A DNA stretch of 64,000 nucleotides from positions 87,968 through 151,967 of the forward strand of contig CAJPFJ010000010.1 in assembly GCA_905339155.1 (NCBI GenBank), given 5' to 3'. The notes under the pieces are model-generated. The model had not been told where the DNA came from, did no database searches, and saw only the letters and a list, made by a program, of their open reading frames with translations. Both the position numbers and the translations under genes were made by a program. The stretch is from Methanosarcinales archaeon. Lineage in GTDB: Archaea > Halobacteriota > Methanosarcinia > Methanosarcinales > Methanoperedenaceae. Of the stretch, positions 1-10,006 are shown piece by piece. Numbering within the stretch: position 1 is the stretch's first letter; each line of letters opens with the position of its first letter.

Positions 1-474
1 GCCTTTTGTGAGGTAAATGCAATGTGCAGCATCGATCGTCGCAACCCTTGGTATAGCCTGCGCGAATGGGATGTAAATGGATTTACGCTTTGACATGCCT
101 GCATTATATTCATCGGCTACTTTAGATGGGCATTTTTCAGTGCATGATCCGCATCCTGTGCATTTTGTCTCATCGACATATCGGGCTTTATTAACGACTT
201 TTACTTTGAAATCACCGGCTTTGCCAGTTATGGACTTGACATCGCTGTATGCGAGTAATTCTATATTGGGATGGCGCGCGGTCTCCACAAGTTTCGGGGA
301 AAGGATGCACATGGCGCAATCATTCGTAGGGAATGTCTTGTCAAGCTGGGACATTACGCCGCCAATGCTTGGTCTTGATTCAATAAGATAAGTTTTAAAA
401 CCGCTGTCAGCAAGGTCAAGTGCTGCCTGTATTCCCGCTATTCCACCGCCAACTACCGCTACTGAGCCTTTCAT
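1..474 (-). CDS. hdrA: Heterodisulfide reductase subunit A, N-terminal part (runs off window)
   Basis: FAD- and iron-sulfur-containing subunit of the soluble heterodisulfide reductase, which in methanogens bifurcates electrons and in methane oxidisers is thought to run in reverse. The visible 158 residues begin MKGSVAVVGGGIAGIQAALD, an N-terminal FAD-binding Rossmann motif. They continue through the HdrA-typical segment around PTNDCAMCILSPKL and a 4Fe-4S motif (KCTGCGSCTEKCP, roughly residues 98-110). The ATG overlaps the hdrB stop in an ATGA junction, so this is the last visible gene of the hdrD-like/hdrC/hdrB/hdrA string and is translationally coupled to it. The C-terminal part lies outside the window. 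Family assignment is secure; whether it is the HdrA1 or the HdrA2 form cannot be told from this piece. Confidence 0.93.
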   Translation of the reverse strand, partial: MKGSVAVVGGGIAGIQAALDLADSGFKTYLIESRPSIGGVMSQLDKTFPTNDCAMCILSPKLVETARHPNIELLAYSDVKSITGKAGDFKVKVVNKARYVDETKCTGCGSCTEKCPSKVADEYNAGMSKRKSIYIPFAQAIPRVATIDAAHCIYLTKG

Positions 475-1397
475 TGTGCTGCCTCCGCTTCAACTGCTGT
501 TGCTATTTTTGCCTCTACCTTTTTCTCAGCTGGTTTTTCTTTTCCGATGGATGCAATAAGTTTTGAAGCTGAAACCATGTTCTTATCCAGTTCAAGTTCT
601 TTTTCGCCCAGATCCATCGCAAGTCCGATAAGCTGGGTAAAATAAAGCACTGGCATATCGATCACCGTGTTATGGGCTTTTTCGATCATTCCCTGCTGCC
701 CGTCAAGCAGCATGTGGCACATTGGGCATGCAACCACTATACAGTTAGCACCTCTGGCTTTTGCTTCGTCGAACAATTTCTTCGTGAGAATGAATGCATA
801 ATCCTGTTTGCTCATCAGAAGATTGCCGCCGCAACATTTCGTTTTCTGGGTAAAAGGCAGACATTCGGCGCCTGTCGCCTTAATAATATCATCAAGGGAT
901 GTGGGATTTTCAGGATTATCGAATTTACATATCTCTGATGGACGTATAAGAAGGCAGCCGTAATATGGGACTGCTTTTATGCCATTCAGGGACTTTTTGA
1001 ATTTCGTGGCAAGGGTTTCTGTTCCCAGGTCATTTACAACGACATCCAGAAGATGTTTTATATTTACACCAGTATATTTTTCATCGAGCGCTTTTTCGAT
1101 CTTTTCCCTGAAACCGCTATCCGTTTTCATGGCTTTATCAGCTCTTGAAAGATTATGCGAGCAAATGCTGCATGGGATGACAAGATCAAGACCTGTTTTT
1201 TGAGCCTTGAAATTATTTCGGGCAGATAAGCCCATGGAGAGTTCCTTGTCAAAAATCGCCTCAAGCGCTCCGCAGCAGTTCCAGTCATCGATTTCTGTAA
1301 GCTCAATGCCAGCCGCTTTGCATATTGCCTTTGTGGATGCATCGTATTCGCGGGCTGTTCCGTGGAGCGTACATCCAGGATAATAAGCAAGCTTCAT
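471..1397 (-). CDS. hdrB: Heterodisulfide reductase subunit B
   Basis: 308 residues with two CCG domains. The first carries YYPGCTLHG near the N-terminus, then NCCGALEA and CSICSHN; the second carries KCCGGNLLMSK and CPMCHMLL. HdrB binds the noncubane iron-sulfur clusters that reduce or form the CoM-S-S-CoB heterodisulfide in the cytoplasm. It overlaps hdrC upstream and hdrA downstream by 4 bp each. The C-terminal tail of about 30 residues is Lys/Glu/Ala-rich (KPAEKKVEAK) and looks like an unstructured extension of the roughly 290-residue family form. Confidence 0.93.
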   Translation of the reverse strand: MKLAYYPGCTLHGTAREYDASTKAICKAAGIELTEIDDWNCCGALEAIFDKELSMGLSARNNFKAQKTGLDLVIPCSICSHNLSRADKAMKTDSGFREKIEKALDEKYTGVNIKHLLDVVVNDLGTETLATKFKKSLNGIKAVPYYGCLLIRPSEICKFDNPENPTSLDDIIKATGAECLPFTQKTKCCGGNLLMSKQDYAFILTKKLFDEAKARGANCIVVACPMCHMLLDGQQGMIEKAHNTVIDMPVLYFTQLIGLAMDLGEKELELDKNMVSASKLIASIGKEKPAEKKVEAKIATAVEAEAAQ

Positions 1398-1960
1398 TTT
1401 TCCACTCCCTCAAATATGCGCTTGATCTCGCCTTTTCCTTTTATCGTATGCGGCAGGATGCTTAATTTCCCTTTTTTCCACAATTCAAGACCCATTGGAG
1501 CATAACCGATCGCTCCACCTATACCTTTTGTCTTTAGCATGAACGTGCCGCTCACACCTGCTTCATACCATTTTCCGTTCTTCTTGACCGAGTCGATGAA
1601 AAGATGATCAAAAAGCGGTTTGTGATTAGTGAGCTTGATCTTGCCGGCTTTTGCCTCGCGCTGTGCGATCGCGCGTATGGCTCCAATGACTTCTGTAATT
1701 TTGACATCCTGCGGGCATCGTTCATAGCAGATATAGCATGAAGCGCAAAGCCAGAGTGACTCATCAGAAAGCACTTCTTTTCTCATGCCAAGGATGGCTT
1801 TTCTAAGTATCATTCGCGGGTTGTAGGTTTTATCGATTTCGGTGACCGGACATCCAACAGTACAGCCCGTGCAGTTGAAACATTTTTTAATATTCTCGCC
1901 GCCCGGTTCTCTGGATATTTCATATTTAAAATCCGGGTCAAGATCAGTTGATTTTATCAT
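1394..1960 (-). CDS. hdrC: Heterodisulfide reductase subunit C
   Basis: 188-residue iron-sulfur protein with two ferredoxin-type 4Fe-4S motifs: CFNCTGCTVGCP (about residues 27-38) and CASCYICYERCP (about 72-83). HdrC passes electrons between HdrA and the catalytic HdrB. Its start overlaps the stop of the upstream hdrD-like gene by 4 bp, and its stop overlaps the hdrB start by 4 bp. This supports one polycistronic message and an equimolar complex. Length and motif spacing are normal for the family. Confidence 0.92.
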   Translation of the reverse strand: MIKSTDLDPDFKYEISREPGGENIKKCFNCTGCTVGCPVTEIDKTYNPRMILRKAILGMRKEVLSDESLWLCASCYICYERCPQDVKITEVIGAIRAIAQREAKAGKIKLTNHKPLFDHLFIDSVKKNGKWYEAGVSGTFMLKTKGIGGAIGYAPMGLELWKKGKLSILPHTIKGKGEIKRIFEGVEK

Positions 1961-2985
1961 TTTCCCGCCTCCAGCTGCCGCGCAAGGAATACGCTTAAGT
2001 CCACAATATCAAGATCATACTTCTTTGTTGCATCTTTTTCAGTTTTAAGGCAATTAAAATGCGCAAGGCACTTTGAACATGTTGTGATCAGGGTCTTTGC
2101 GCCTGTAGCTTCTGCTTCGTTCATGCGTGCAATGCGAAGCGCCTTTGTCTGCTCGTTGCAGTTCATGAAATTACTTACTCCGCAGCACAGGGCATTTTGT
2201 TTTGAATGCTCCATCTCTTTTACGATCACGCCATTTGCAGTGAGTGCATTTCGCGGTGCGTCATATACACCCATGTGCCTGCCAAGCCTGCATGGGTCAT
2301 GGTAGGTAACTTGCTTATTGATCTTCATTCCAAGCTTATCATAGAGTTGCGATGTATGAACGACTTTTATTCCGAGGTCATAATCCTTCGAAAATGTGCG
2401 GTAACATTCTGCGCAGCTTGTGACAAGGGTATCAATGCCGCTTTCTTTGATAGATTTCTTATTATAATTCTTTAACCTATCGAAAACATCTTTTTTCCCT
2501 TGCCATAGAACATCATGACCACAGCATTTCATATTCATGACCTGCGGTTTTATACCCAGTTTATCAAGAAGCTTGAGTGACGATGTGGTAATTTCCCCGA
2601 AATTGGTTTTTACATCGTGAAGGAACAGGTCGAGTGAGTCCACACATCCTGGAAAGAATCCATATTTCGAGTCTGATGTTTTATCGGGAATGTTCCCGTT
2701 CAGTTTTGAGCTCAATTCCGCCATTTCCGTAAAAACACCAAGATGAGCAATATCCAGGGGCTGTTTCCCATTCCTCTCTTCACGTATAAAGCCAAGGAAA
2801 TCCACCTGCTGCGGGCATTCGATCGGACAGAGGCCGCATGTCAGGCATGTCCAGATGTCTTTTGTTTCAAGCCCATACACACTGGCATTATATATTGAAC
2901 TGCGTGGTGAGGTCTTCGAAACCCGGCGCATTGGGCATATGGATGTGCATTTTCCGCATTGATAACAAGATTGTACGTTACTCAT
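1957..2985 (-). CDS. HdrD-like protein (HdrC-type ferredoxin part fused to CCG domains)
   Basis: 342 residues. The N-terminus has two 4Fe-4S motifs (CYQCGKCTSICP near residue 7 and CLTCGLCPIECP near residue 47), as in HdrC. The remainder has two CCG domains (GFFPGCVDS, CCGHDVLW, then YHDPCRLGRHMG, CCGVSNF, CSKCLAHF), as in HdrB. The architecture is that of HdrD or (Fe-S)-binding reductases, but it is shorter than membrane-linked HdrD. It is the first gene of the hdr string and overlaps hdrC. It may provide an extra disulfide-active or electron-transfer module for the HdrABC complex. Substrate is unknown; alternatives are a GlpC/LutA-like reductase or a HdrB2/HdrC2-type fusion. Confidence 0.8.
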   Translation of the reverse strand: MSNVQSCYQCGKCTSICPMRRVSKTSPRSSIYNASVYGLETKDIWTCLTCGLCPIECPQQVDFLGFIREERNGKQPLDIAHLGVFTEMAELSSKLNGNIPDKTSDSKYGFFPGCVDSLDLFLHDVKTNFGEITTSSLKLLDKLGIKPQVMNMKCCGHDVLWQGKKDVFDRLKNYNKKSIKESGIDTLVTSCAECYRTFSKDYDLGIKVVHTSQLYDKLGMKINKQVTYHDPCRLGRHMGVYDAPRNALTANGVIVKEMEHSKQNALCCGVSNFMNCNEQTKALRIARMNEAEATGAKTLITTCSKCLAHFNCLKTEKDATKKYDLDIVDLSVFLARQLEAGK

Positions 2986-3096
2986 TTCGTATCCACCATC
3001 GTTAATTCTGGTTAAATGTTCATAAATTTCGATAGAATTTCATCATCAATTAATACTTGAATTCATGAGGATACAATGTCAATCGATTTGTGTTCT

Positions 3097-3618
3097 TTAT
3101 TTTTCCTGTTCAGTAGAGATCATACAAAAAGTATCCTCTGCTTTTGCATTTGGATCTATAAGGCCAAGTAGTCGTTCGTCTTCAACATTGATTCTCTCAT
3201 CAGTCTTGCTTTTGAATCCATATTTGCCGTAATCGGTAAGAGTTGGTTTCCTCTTCATATAGTTCCCTTGTTTGAATTCAAAGGAAAAAGGAAGCACCCG
3301 TTCACATGCCTTTTTGACGCTATCCATTGCACGTTCATCATCAACTTCGACTAAAATCTCTCCGACCATTATGTGCAATTCGAAAGCACAATCTCCGACA
3401 TGAATTATTTTTCTTTCAGGATGGTTTACATCTGTGCCAGTCCCGGGTCCACACATGACTTTTTTGGGAAGGCTTTTTCCATTAATGAGCATTCTGATCA
3501 CACCTTTGACATGATCAATCTCGTTTAAGGTTTTTTCAACAGTTTCCGGTTGTAACAATCGAGCCGGGAATATTCTTATCTGTATGGGTTTATTCTTGGC
3601 TATTTTATCTTGAACCAT
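3097..3618 (-). CDS. mcrD: Methyl-coenzyme M reductase operon protein D
   Basis: 173 residues matching McrD throughout: IRIFPARLLQPETVEKTLNE at the N-terminus, the Gly-rich MCGPGTGTD with following HPERK, and the C-terminal KPTLTDYGKYGF. McrD is a small accessory protein encoded in mcr operons, linked to assembly or activation of methyl-CoM reductase. A GGAGG Shine-Dalgarno sequence lies 7 bases before the ATG. Here it is not beside mcrBCGA. It stands alone 111 bp upstream of the hdr genes on the same strand and may be transcribed with them. It could be a second, dispersed copy. It is direct evidence of methane metabolism in this genome. Confidence 0.92.
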   Translation of the reverse strand: MVQDKIAKNKPIQIRIFPARLLQPETVEKTLNEIDHVKGVIRMLINGKSLPKKVMCGPGTGTDVNHPERKIIHVGDCAFELHIMVGEILVEVDDERAMDSVKKACERVLPFSFEFKQGNYMKRKPTLTDYGKYGFKSKTDERINVEDERLLGLIDPNAKAEDTFCMISTEQEK

Positions 3619-3876
3619 TTTTTATCCTCCATTTCCTTCTATATTTTTATGATTTTATTTGGTTAATCGTATTATTTTTGGTGTTGAGCATTCAATTAAT
3701 TTTAACTCACCGCTCACGAATAAACTTAACCACTATAAACTATAATAAAAATAGCTAATTCAATCTATATGTTATAGCAGTTAGATTTATCTGTTAAAAA
3801 TATCAAGAACATGTGATTGAAAATATTCAAAAATAACATGATAGGAGATTAAGAGTTGAATAAAAGATTGATTGGG

Positions 3877-4419
3877 TTAGCTGCAGTAACCCTGATTTAA
3901 ATCAGCTTGTGCCTCCGCAACATCTGCCGATATTTTACTGATATCATGGAGTTCATTTGCGCCAAGTATCTTATCAAGGTCAAGCAAGATAAGAAGCCTG
4001 TCTTCCATTTTGCCCACGCCGCGCACATATTCCGTGCCGATCTTATTTGCAATGACTGACGGTGCGGGTTCTACACTGCTTGAGGGAAGGCGGATGACCT
4101 CGCTCACGGAATCAACGATGAAGCCCATAACGGTCTCGCCGATATCCGCAACAATGATACGGGTGTTCTCATCCTGTTCCTTGCTCTTCATGCCCATTAT
4201 CACATCAAGATTGATAACCACGATTATCCTGCCCCGAAGGTTTATTATTCCTTTCACATAGCCTGATGCCTGGGGTATCTTGGTGATATTGGTCATGCGG
4301 ATGATCTCCTGCACGTTCATTATCTCCACGCCGAACTCTTCAGGGCCGATATTAAAAACGACGAGCTGGAGCTCGTCGCCTGATTTTTCTTTTGCGTCCT
4401 GGGGTTGTTGTTCTGCCAT
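3877..4419 (-). CDS. cheW: Chemotaxis coupling protein CheW
   Basis: 180 residues with the CheW fold: QLVVFNIGPEEFGVEIMNVQ near the N-terminus, the RMTNITKIPQASGYVKGIIN segment, NLRGRIIVVINLD, and a C-terminal VGKMEDRLLILLDLDKIL. CheW links chemoreceptors to the CheA kinase. It follows the chemoreceptor gene by only 8 bp and is surely cotranscribed. No cheA or cheY lies in this window, so the pair must work with a signalling core encoded elsewhere or form an orphan receptor unit. Confidence 0.92.
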   Translation of the reverse strand: MAEQQPQDAKEKSGDELQLVVFNIGPEEFGVEIMNVQEIIRMTNITKIPQASGYVKGIINLRGRIIVVINLDVIMGMKSKEQDENTRIIVADIGETVMGFIVDSVSEVIRLPSSSVEPAPSVIANKIGTEYVRGVGKMEDRLLILLDLDKILGANELHDISKISADVAEAQADLNQGYCS

Positions 4420-4427
4420 GATGCCAC

Positions 4428-6725
4428 CTATTTTATAAGGTCTCCAAGGCTTTCTCCCGGAGTGGATGGTCCCGGATTGTTCCTGGCTTCAACTTCTTTT
4501 TCTTTATTTGCCGCCTTGCCTTTTGAGGCTGGCTTTTTTTGCCCTTCTTTTACAGCTTTGTTTTCAAGAACCGGTTTATGCTCTATTCTTGAAGGTTCAT
4601 GTACCTGTTTTACAGCCGTTGCTACAGTTTCACCGATATTGAACTTACCCACTTCTGCCTGCAATTCATTGGACAATTTTGCAAGTTCCTGGGCTGCATT
4701 CACAAGCTGATCCATTGATGCCGACTGCTCTTCGGCAGCTGCTGAGGTTTCCTGTGTGCCCGCCGCTGATTCTTCGCTTATGGCCGAGACGTCCTCTACG
4801 GAAGCTGTGACTTCTTCGACTGAGGCTGACTGTTCTTCTGCCGCTGCCGCGATTTCCTGCACCATCGTGGCCACGTCCGCTGCGGCCTTGACTATCTGGT
4901 TGATCGCACCGACTGTTTCCTCAATGGTCTTTGCACCTTCACCTACTGTTTTTGTGCCCTGCTCCATTGTGGTCACGGCCTGCTTTGTACCCTGCTGGAT
5001 ATCTTTTATCAGGCCGGTGATCTGGTTTGCAGCGCCTCTTGATTCTTCCGCAAGTTTCCGGACTTCATCGGCAACTACCGCAAAACCCCTGCCGTGTTCT
5101 CCTGCACGGGCCGCTTCTATAGCTGCGTTTAAGGCCAGGAGGTTTGTCTGGTCTGCGATATTTGTTATCACGCCGATAATTTCTCCTATCTGCTGGGATT
5201 TGCCGTCAAGCTGTTTTATCACCGTTGCTGAATTATCCACGGTTGACTGGATCTCAGACATCTTATTAGCAACATCGGCTGACATCTTTCCCACCTGCTG
5301 GGCTGTCGTGCTGGCAGCTGTCGCACCTTCTGCCGCTTTCTGGGAGTTCATTGCGACCTGCTGGACACTTTCTGACATCTCCTTCATGGCACGGCTAACT
5401 TCAGCCATCTTGGAGGCCTGAGAGCTTACGCCTGTGGCAATATCCTGGGTGGTATTTGAAATCTGGTCTGTTGAGGCTTTCATTTCCTCGCTTGATGCCG
5501 AGAGTTCCAGGGCAGTTGCAGAGACGGTATACGAAGTTCCCTGCACCTTTGCAACCAGGGAGCGAAGGTTAGCAAGCATAATCTTGAAGGATGAGGCAAG
5601 CTCGCCTATCTCATCGCCAGTATCTTTAATGTCAACGTCTTTTGTGAGATCACCGGTGCTTATCGCTTTTGCGCTGTCATGGAGACGTGTAACAGGTTTT
5701 GTGATCTTTCGGGTTATAACCAGGGCTACTGCAACTCCCACAATTATGCCTAATGCGAGCAATAGTATAGAGTTGCGCTTCATTGCATTTTGTGTCGCAA
5801 TTACGTCAGTACTTGCCTGCGCCATACTATCTTTCTCTTTTTCTATAAGCACATTAATCTCGCCCTGAAGAGCTGCCAGATCGGTAGCAGCAACCGTGCG
5901 CAGGTAGCTGACTGCCTGGAAGTTGTCTGGGCTCTGGCGAATTCTTATCATAGTATCAGGAAGCGGCGCGAACTCGCTAAGGGTCATGCCGAGCTCTTCT
6001 GTCATCCTCTTCTGCTCAGCCGTTGCTTCATTCAGTTTGGATTGAGCTACAAGCCTTGAGTAAGCATCCTCCACTTTCTTGGTAGATATTTCGTACTCTT
6101 TCAGGAATTTCGGATCGGCGTCTATTAAGTAGCCTCGTAGTCCCGAAATTCTGCGTCCCATGTTGCCCCGGACATCGGCTGCTGCCAGGAACGTGGTTTG
6201 TGTATATGAAGAGGGCGGTTTTGAAGCAAGCAGTGCAATAAGATCATCTATCTGCTTGTTGAACTTATCCACTACAGGTGTAGCTGTTTGTGCCAGGTAA
6301 TGGGCAGCCCTGTTGTCCTCATCACTACGCCGCATCTCGAACATTTTCGGAGGATGCCGCACGAACTTCTCTCTTGTCCTGCCTATCTTTTCAACCTGAG
6401 CTTTTCCTTCGGCATTGTCAGAATCCCTGAATACATCTACAAGGTGGGCATACGCTTCATCTGCAATCTTAACCCCGGCCTCGTATTCACCTACGAATTT
6501 CTCATCTTTCGTGGCGAGGAATCCTCTGATTCCCTGTCCCTGCGTTGTATAGCCTATGAGCAAATCCTGCGATGCTATAATCGTCGGACTATTTACCTCT
6601 ACAATTTCCGTGTTCTTATCGCTGAGCGTACCAAGCATGCTCAGCATCGACAGAACAAGAACCGCTGAGAGCGCAAGCAGAGCTGCAAAACCTCCGCCTA
6701 TTTTTGTTCCTACGTTTGCTTTCAT
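4428..6725 (-). CDS. Methyl-accepting chemotaxis protein
   Basis: 765-residue transmembrane chemoreceptor. TM1 is at about residues 10-31. An extracytoplasmic helical sensor of about 280 residues follows, containing two related CHASE3-like repeats ([16 protein letters not shown] and [16 protein letters not shown]). TM2 (about 318-340) has the sequence [23 protein letters not shown] linker follows, then a long coiled-coil signalling domain with the invariant hairpin [20 protein letters not shown]. The last about 60 residues are Lys/Glu/Pro-rich. It is the first gene of a two-gene operon with cheW. The ligand is unknown. The doubled sensor repeat suggests a helical-bundle sensor rather than a PAS or Cache pocket. 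Confidence 0.93.
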   Translation of the reverse strand: MKANVGTKIGGGFAALLALSAVLVLSMLSMLGTLSDKNTEIVEVNSPTIIASQDLLIGYTTQGQGIRGFLATKDEKFVGEYEAGVKIADEAYAHLVDVFRDSDNAEGKAQVEKIGRTREKFVRHPPKMFEMRRSDEDNRAAHYLAQTATPVVDKFNKQIDDLIALLASKPPSSYTQTTFLAAADVRGNMGRRISGLRGYLIDADPKFLKEYEISTKKVEDAYSRLVAQSKLNEATAEQKRMTEELGMTLSEFAPLPDTMIRIRQSPDNFQAVSYLRTVAATDLAALQGEINVLIEKEKDSMAQASTDVIATQNAMKRNSILLLALGIIVGVAVALVITRKITKPVTRLHDSAKAISTGDLTKDVDIKDTGDEIGELASSFKIMLANLRSLVAKVQGTSYTVSATALELSASSEEMKASTDQISNTTQDIATGVSSQASKMAEVSRAMKEMSESVQQVAMNSQKAAEGATAASTTAQQVGKMSADVANKMSEIQSTVDNSATVIKQLDGKSQQIGEIIGVITNIADQTNLLALNAAIEAARAGEHGRGFAVVADEVRKLAEESRGAANQITGLIKDIQQGTKQAVTTMEQGTKTVGEGAKTIEETVGAINQIVKAAADVATMVQEIAAAAEEQSASVEEVTASVEDVSAISEESAAGTQETSAAAEEQSASMDQLVNAAQELAKLSNELQAEVGKFNIGETVATAVKQVHEPSRIEHKPVLENKAVKEGQKKPASKGKAANKEKEVEARNNPGPSTPGESLGDLIK

Positions 6726-7059
6726 GATTTTTATTCCTCCAATCTGATTGAATTCCTTTACTTAATCCCGCTTTCATGCATTTGCCTTTTACTGCACGGT
6801 TTTCTGTGACACTGGGCAACGGGATGTAGTTATTATGATGATAATAATGTATAAAGTTTATTACTATAAATAATAAGTGAAATTACAAATTCAACTATAA
6901 TATATATGGTAAATCAATTATACACCTGTATTCTATTACAACTTAGGGGTTACGGAAAAATAACAAAGTTAAATTTGTGGTTCAAAAATAATAAAATATC
7001 TGCGTTCATCTGCGGTTTGTTTTTCAAAATTTGCCACTTTATTTTTCGTCAAACCCTTA
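6726..7059. other. Intergenic region upstream of the chemoreceptor
   Basis: No gene is supported here. It is AT-rich and should hold the chemoreceptor promoter. A TATA-like stretch at about 6895-6908 is about 170 bases upstream of that start. The 17 bases after it (ATATATATGGTAAATCA) recur almost unchanged before the haemerythrin gene at about 11739. The phrase CTGCGTTCATCTGCGGTTTG at about 7001-7020 resembles a short intergenic repeat common in methanogen and bacterial genomes. The right edge abuts the insertion sequence. Confidence 0.5.
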
Positions 7060-9629
7060 CAGGTTGTCTCGATATTATTCTCACATAGGCAACTTTTTGA
7101 AATCATTTTAAGCAGGTATAAATAATCGTATATCAGAAAAATTTATGGGGCTCTTTGAGCTTTCCCATCCTTTTGACAAATGGTATAAGCCTGCACAGCA
7201 TAAAATGAGTTCAGCCGAAACAAGAAGAAGGCCAGCTCCTTGTCTTTCAACTCTTGTATTGCTTCCTTCCATTATTCTCGATTTCCGTTTCATATAATTT
7301 GACCTCTCGACTGCAAGGCTTACATCATCAATAGGTATGTCTTTTTTACAAACATTAGCAAGTATCAGATATCCAAGGTCTTCCACAAGCTGGCGGACAT
7401 TTACTCCCTCAACATACACATGCTTTTTCATTGCCATTACTCTTCCCAATGTTGGTTCTTCTCTTAGCAGCTTACCTACTTTATTCAGAAGCGGTATGTT
7501 TTTCCTCAGCCTTTTAAGCCTGCTTTTCCCTAACTGCTTCTCCGGTTTATGATGTATCCTTCCTGCAGCAACAACACCATGACTCAGAAATACCATCCCA
7601 GCGGACACTCGGCTGGTAGTATGACCGTTCCCGCAATATAGCTGCACACTATCACCACAAAGCCTGGACCTGTGCCATGACCTCAACAATATTCATTCTG
7701 AATCAGTGGAACGATAATCACCTGAATATATCGGGGTCATATCAATAGCTACTGCCCTCAGATCGGCCATTCCAATTGTGTGGTATCTTCCATGGTATCC
7801 TGCCAGTATGCTCTCTTTCCTTCCTTCTATACCCGTTGTATCTATCACTACTGCTTCTACTTTTCTACCGCTTAACGTGTTTATACAGCGGTTGATAAAT
7901 CTCAACTCAAGCCTTAAAGTCTCCTCTGTCATATAGCGTTGAATAAAATATTGAAGGTTCCAGAATTGCTCTGAATCCCTGTATCGCAAGTTTCTGCCCA
8001 GGAAGCCGATAGCATTATAAAGCCTCTCCGCGAACTCCTCTTCATTATATTCTATGGAGAAGATACCATCAGTCTGTCTTCTGAACATGCATTTGTGTTC
8101 ATCAAACCAGTTCGGAATGGTCTGCCGCACATAGCGTGATACTTCATTGAGTACCTCAGAAAAATCTATCCATGAAGGTGGAAGAACATCTTCGTTCTTA
8201 TCTTCATCAGTATAAACAATGGAATTATAAAAAGCCTCTATATTCACCGGAAAGATACCAGAGATCAACTGTTCGAGAACATTTGAATTAAGGAACTCGT
8301 CGTCTGGACTTATATTGACATTTTTTATCCTGGTTCCAAGATCCTGATAGTAGTAACTACTGTGGAAGGTTATTTTACCATGTCGTATGTAATTGATCAG
8401 ATGGTCAATTGCAAGAAGTCTTGCAACCTCCTCATTTCCATTGTCGATGGCTCCTATGAGATCGATATCTCTAGCAAGGGATTTCCTATCTTTCTCCCCC
8501 AATAGATGCCAATCACTTTTTCCCGTAGCCAATTGGAAAAACAGCCTTCCTTCGTCATTGTGGAAATCTACAACCTCTTTCATGCCAACGATGAAATTCT
8601 CCAGAATCTGAGAAATCAAATCATAACTCTTTGAATATCTTCTTATGAGTTCCACTCTTGCTGTCGTTTCTTCATCCAGAAATGGATTTGAGATATTCTT
8701 GATCATTTCCATATCGAGTGATGACATCAAAACCATCTCTTTCAAGCTATCCCGGATGGATTTCAAAGATTCTTTACGAAAATGGTTCTCCATTTTCTGT
8801 CGAGAAGCATTCATTGATTGTTGAATACGTCCCTTTCTATGAATAAGTTCAGCAATAAGCAGGTCGTTGCATTCTATAATAAAGGCATCCTGAATTTCGA
8901 AAATGAGTCTTTTCTGAATCTCTACTTGCTGACCGTGTGGTATTGAAGTGAGGAGACTCGATAGATGTTTTCTTCGTGTCAGGATATGAGGGTAATAACT
9001 GATTGGATCGACGTCATATGTGGAAAAACATTCTTTCGCTTTTTCCAGACGGTCATAGATGGCAGCCAGGTCAGTTCCGCCATAACTCTTGAGACAATGA
9101 AAAGTGAAGATGTTAGATAACGAATTTCTTGCTTCTTCAACCGAATACTGAGGCGGTATTTTGATTTTATTGATCTTAAACCAATCAAGAGGATCTTCAA
9201 GAAGAGTTTGGTTTACCCAGCGATAGAAAGTAGAAGGAGGAATGGCTCTCTCGCCTCTGATTTTATGGACACTTTGTAAGTCAGAGAGTATATGGTTCTT
9301 GACTTCCTGAGGATTGGAATGGATGCGTTTTCTTATTTCTAAAAACTCGCTATGAGTTATACGGGACCGATACTTTCCTAAATAAATAAGGTTGGAGAAA
9401 TCTTTATCCTCTTTTATCCATTTTGAAAGCTGTCTTCTGAGCCCGTGACCTGAAACACCCATTTCTTTGGCAAGGTCAGATATATCAGTGCCAAAGTAAC
9501 CACCCTTCTCGTCTTAAAAGAGAACATAATCCCGCCGTATTCTCATGTATAAAACATGTCAATAGATTACTATCTGGGTTTAAATGTTTCTGAATGTTGT
9601 CTATGTGGGAATTACATCGAGACAACCTG
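7060..9629 (-). mobile_element. Insertion sequence with 34-bp terminal inverted repeats, Tn3-like transposase
   Basis: The two ends match as inverted repeats of 34 bp: 7060-7093 reads CAGGTTGTCTCGAT then ends CACATAGGCAAC, and the reverse complement of 9596-9629 reads CAGGTTGTCTCGAT and ends CACATAGACAAC, about 30 of 34 positions identical. The bases immediately outside are CTTA at 7056-7059 and CTTA at 9630-9633, a probable 4-bp target-site duplication. The only gene inside is a large transposase reading from the right end, its stop 15 bp from the left repeat. Intact ends plus duplication indicate fairly recent insertion, although the transposase frame is broken. Family placement is tentative: repeat length fits Tn3 but the duplication is 4 rather than 5 bp. 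Confidence 0.8.
7108..9462 (-). pseudogene. Tn3-like transposase, interrupted by an in-frame stop
   Basis: Two collinear pieces of 589 and 193 residues lie in the same frame, separated only by a TGA at 7693-7695. The first piece has an N-terminal helix-turn-helix-like start and long helical stretches such as RRYSKSYDLISQILENFIVG, resembling Tn3 transposase N-domains. It ends in a probable DDE-type core containing EAVVIDTTGIEGRKESILAG. Around the stop a different frame reads NIVEVMAQVQAL for about 14 codons before hitting its own stop. The original protein may therefore have been broken by a pair of compensating frameshifts. The open frame extends upstream of the ATG to about 9519 without another start. 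Transposase identity is supported by the flanking inverted repeats; family is uncertain. Probably inactive unless recoded. Confidence 0.7.
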
Positions 9630-10006
9630 CTTAGCGTTAATGTCCACCGACTTCACGGGGTAAATTCATAGCATGAATGATAAAACATGGGCACTCCTGG
9701 AAATACAAATGTTGCTTTTGAGTCGTACCTTTATTATTTAATTAATTTTTTTCAATTTGCGTAAATAGTTTATAAATTGCTATGCTAGAATTATATTTAA
9801 TAGCTAAAAAATCCTGTTTGAATTATAGTATATAGTGATTAGTTTTTTAAGTTTGTAGAATAAAGAACTAATGTTCATAAAATAGGAAGGAAGACGAGAA
9901 GCAAATCAGAGAGGGTGGTGAGGAGAGTGTAATAACAAAGTTAAGAGGTGGGAGAGGGAAATTGGTAAGGGAAAAATAAAAAAAAACGACAGAAAAGAGA
10001 CGAGAA
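9630..10006. other. Intergenic region upstream of the amidohydrolase
   Basis: Apart from the insertion duplication at 9630-9633, the first half is AT-rich, with a TATA-like TTTATAAATTG at about 9768. The last 130 bases (about 9878-10006) are almost all purine on the plus strand and lead directly into the amidohydrolase ATG. No open frame or clear hairpin was seen. It may be an unusually long purine-rich 5' untranslated region. Confidence 0.4.

Noticed and set aside
4756..5421. 221-codon plus-strand open frame opposite the chemoreceptor
   Set aside because: It is the antisense of the Ala/Ser/Glu-rich signalling domain; composition (Ser/Ala/Thr/Ile repeats) is that of a mirror frame and it has no ribosome site.
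9931..9945. Direct repeat AATAACAAAGTTAA shared with about 6958 as a possible insertion duplication
   Set aside because: The positions do not coincide with the 34-bp inverted repeats that define the element ends; chance AT-rich match.
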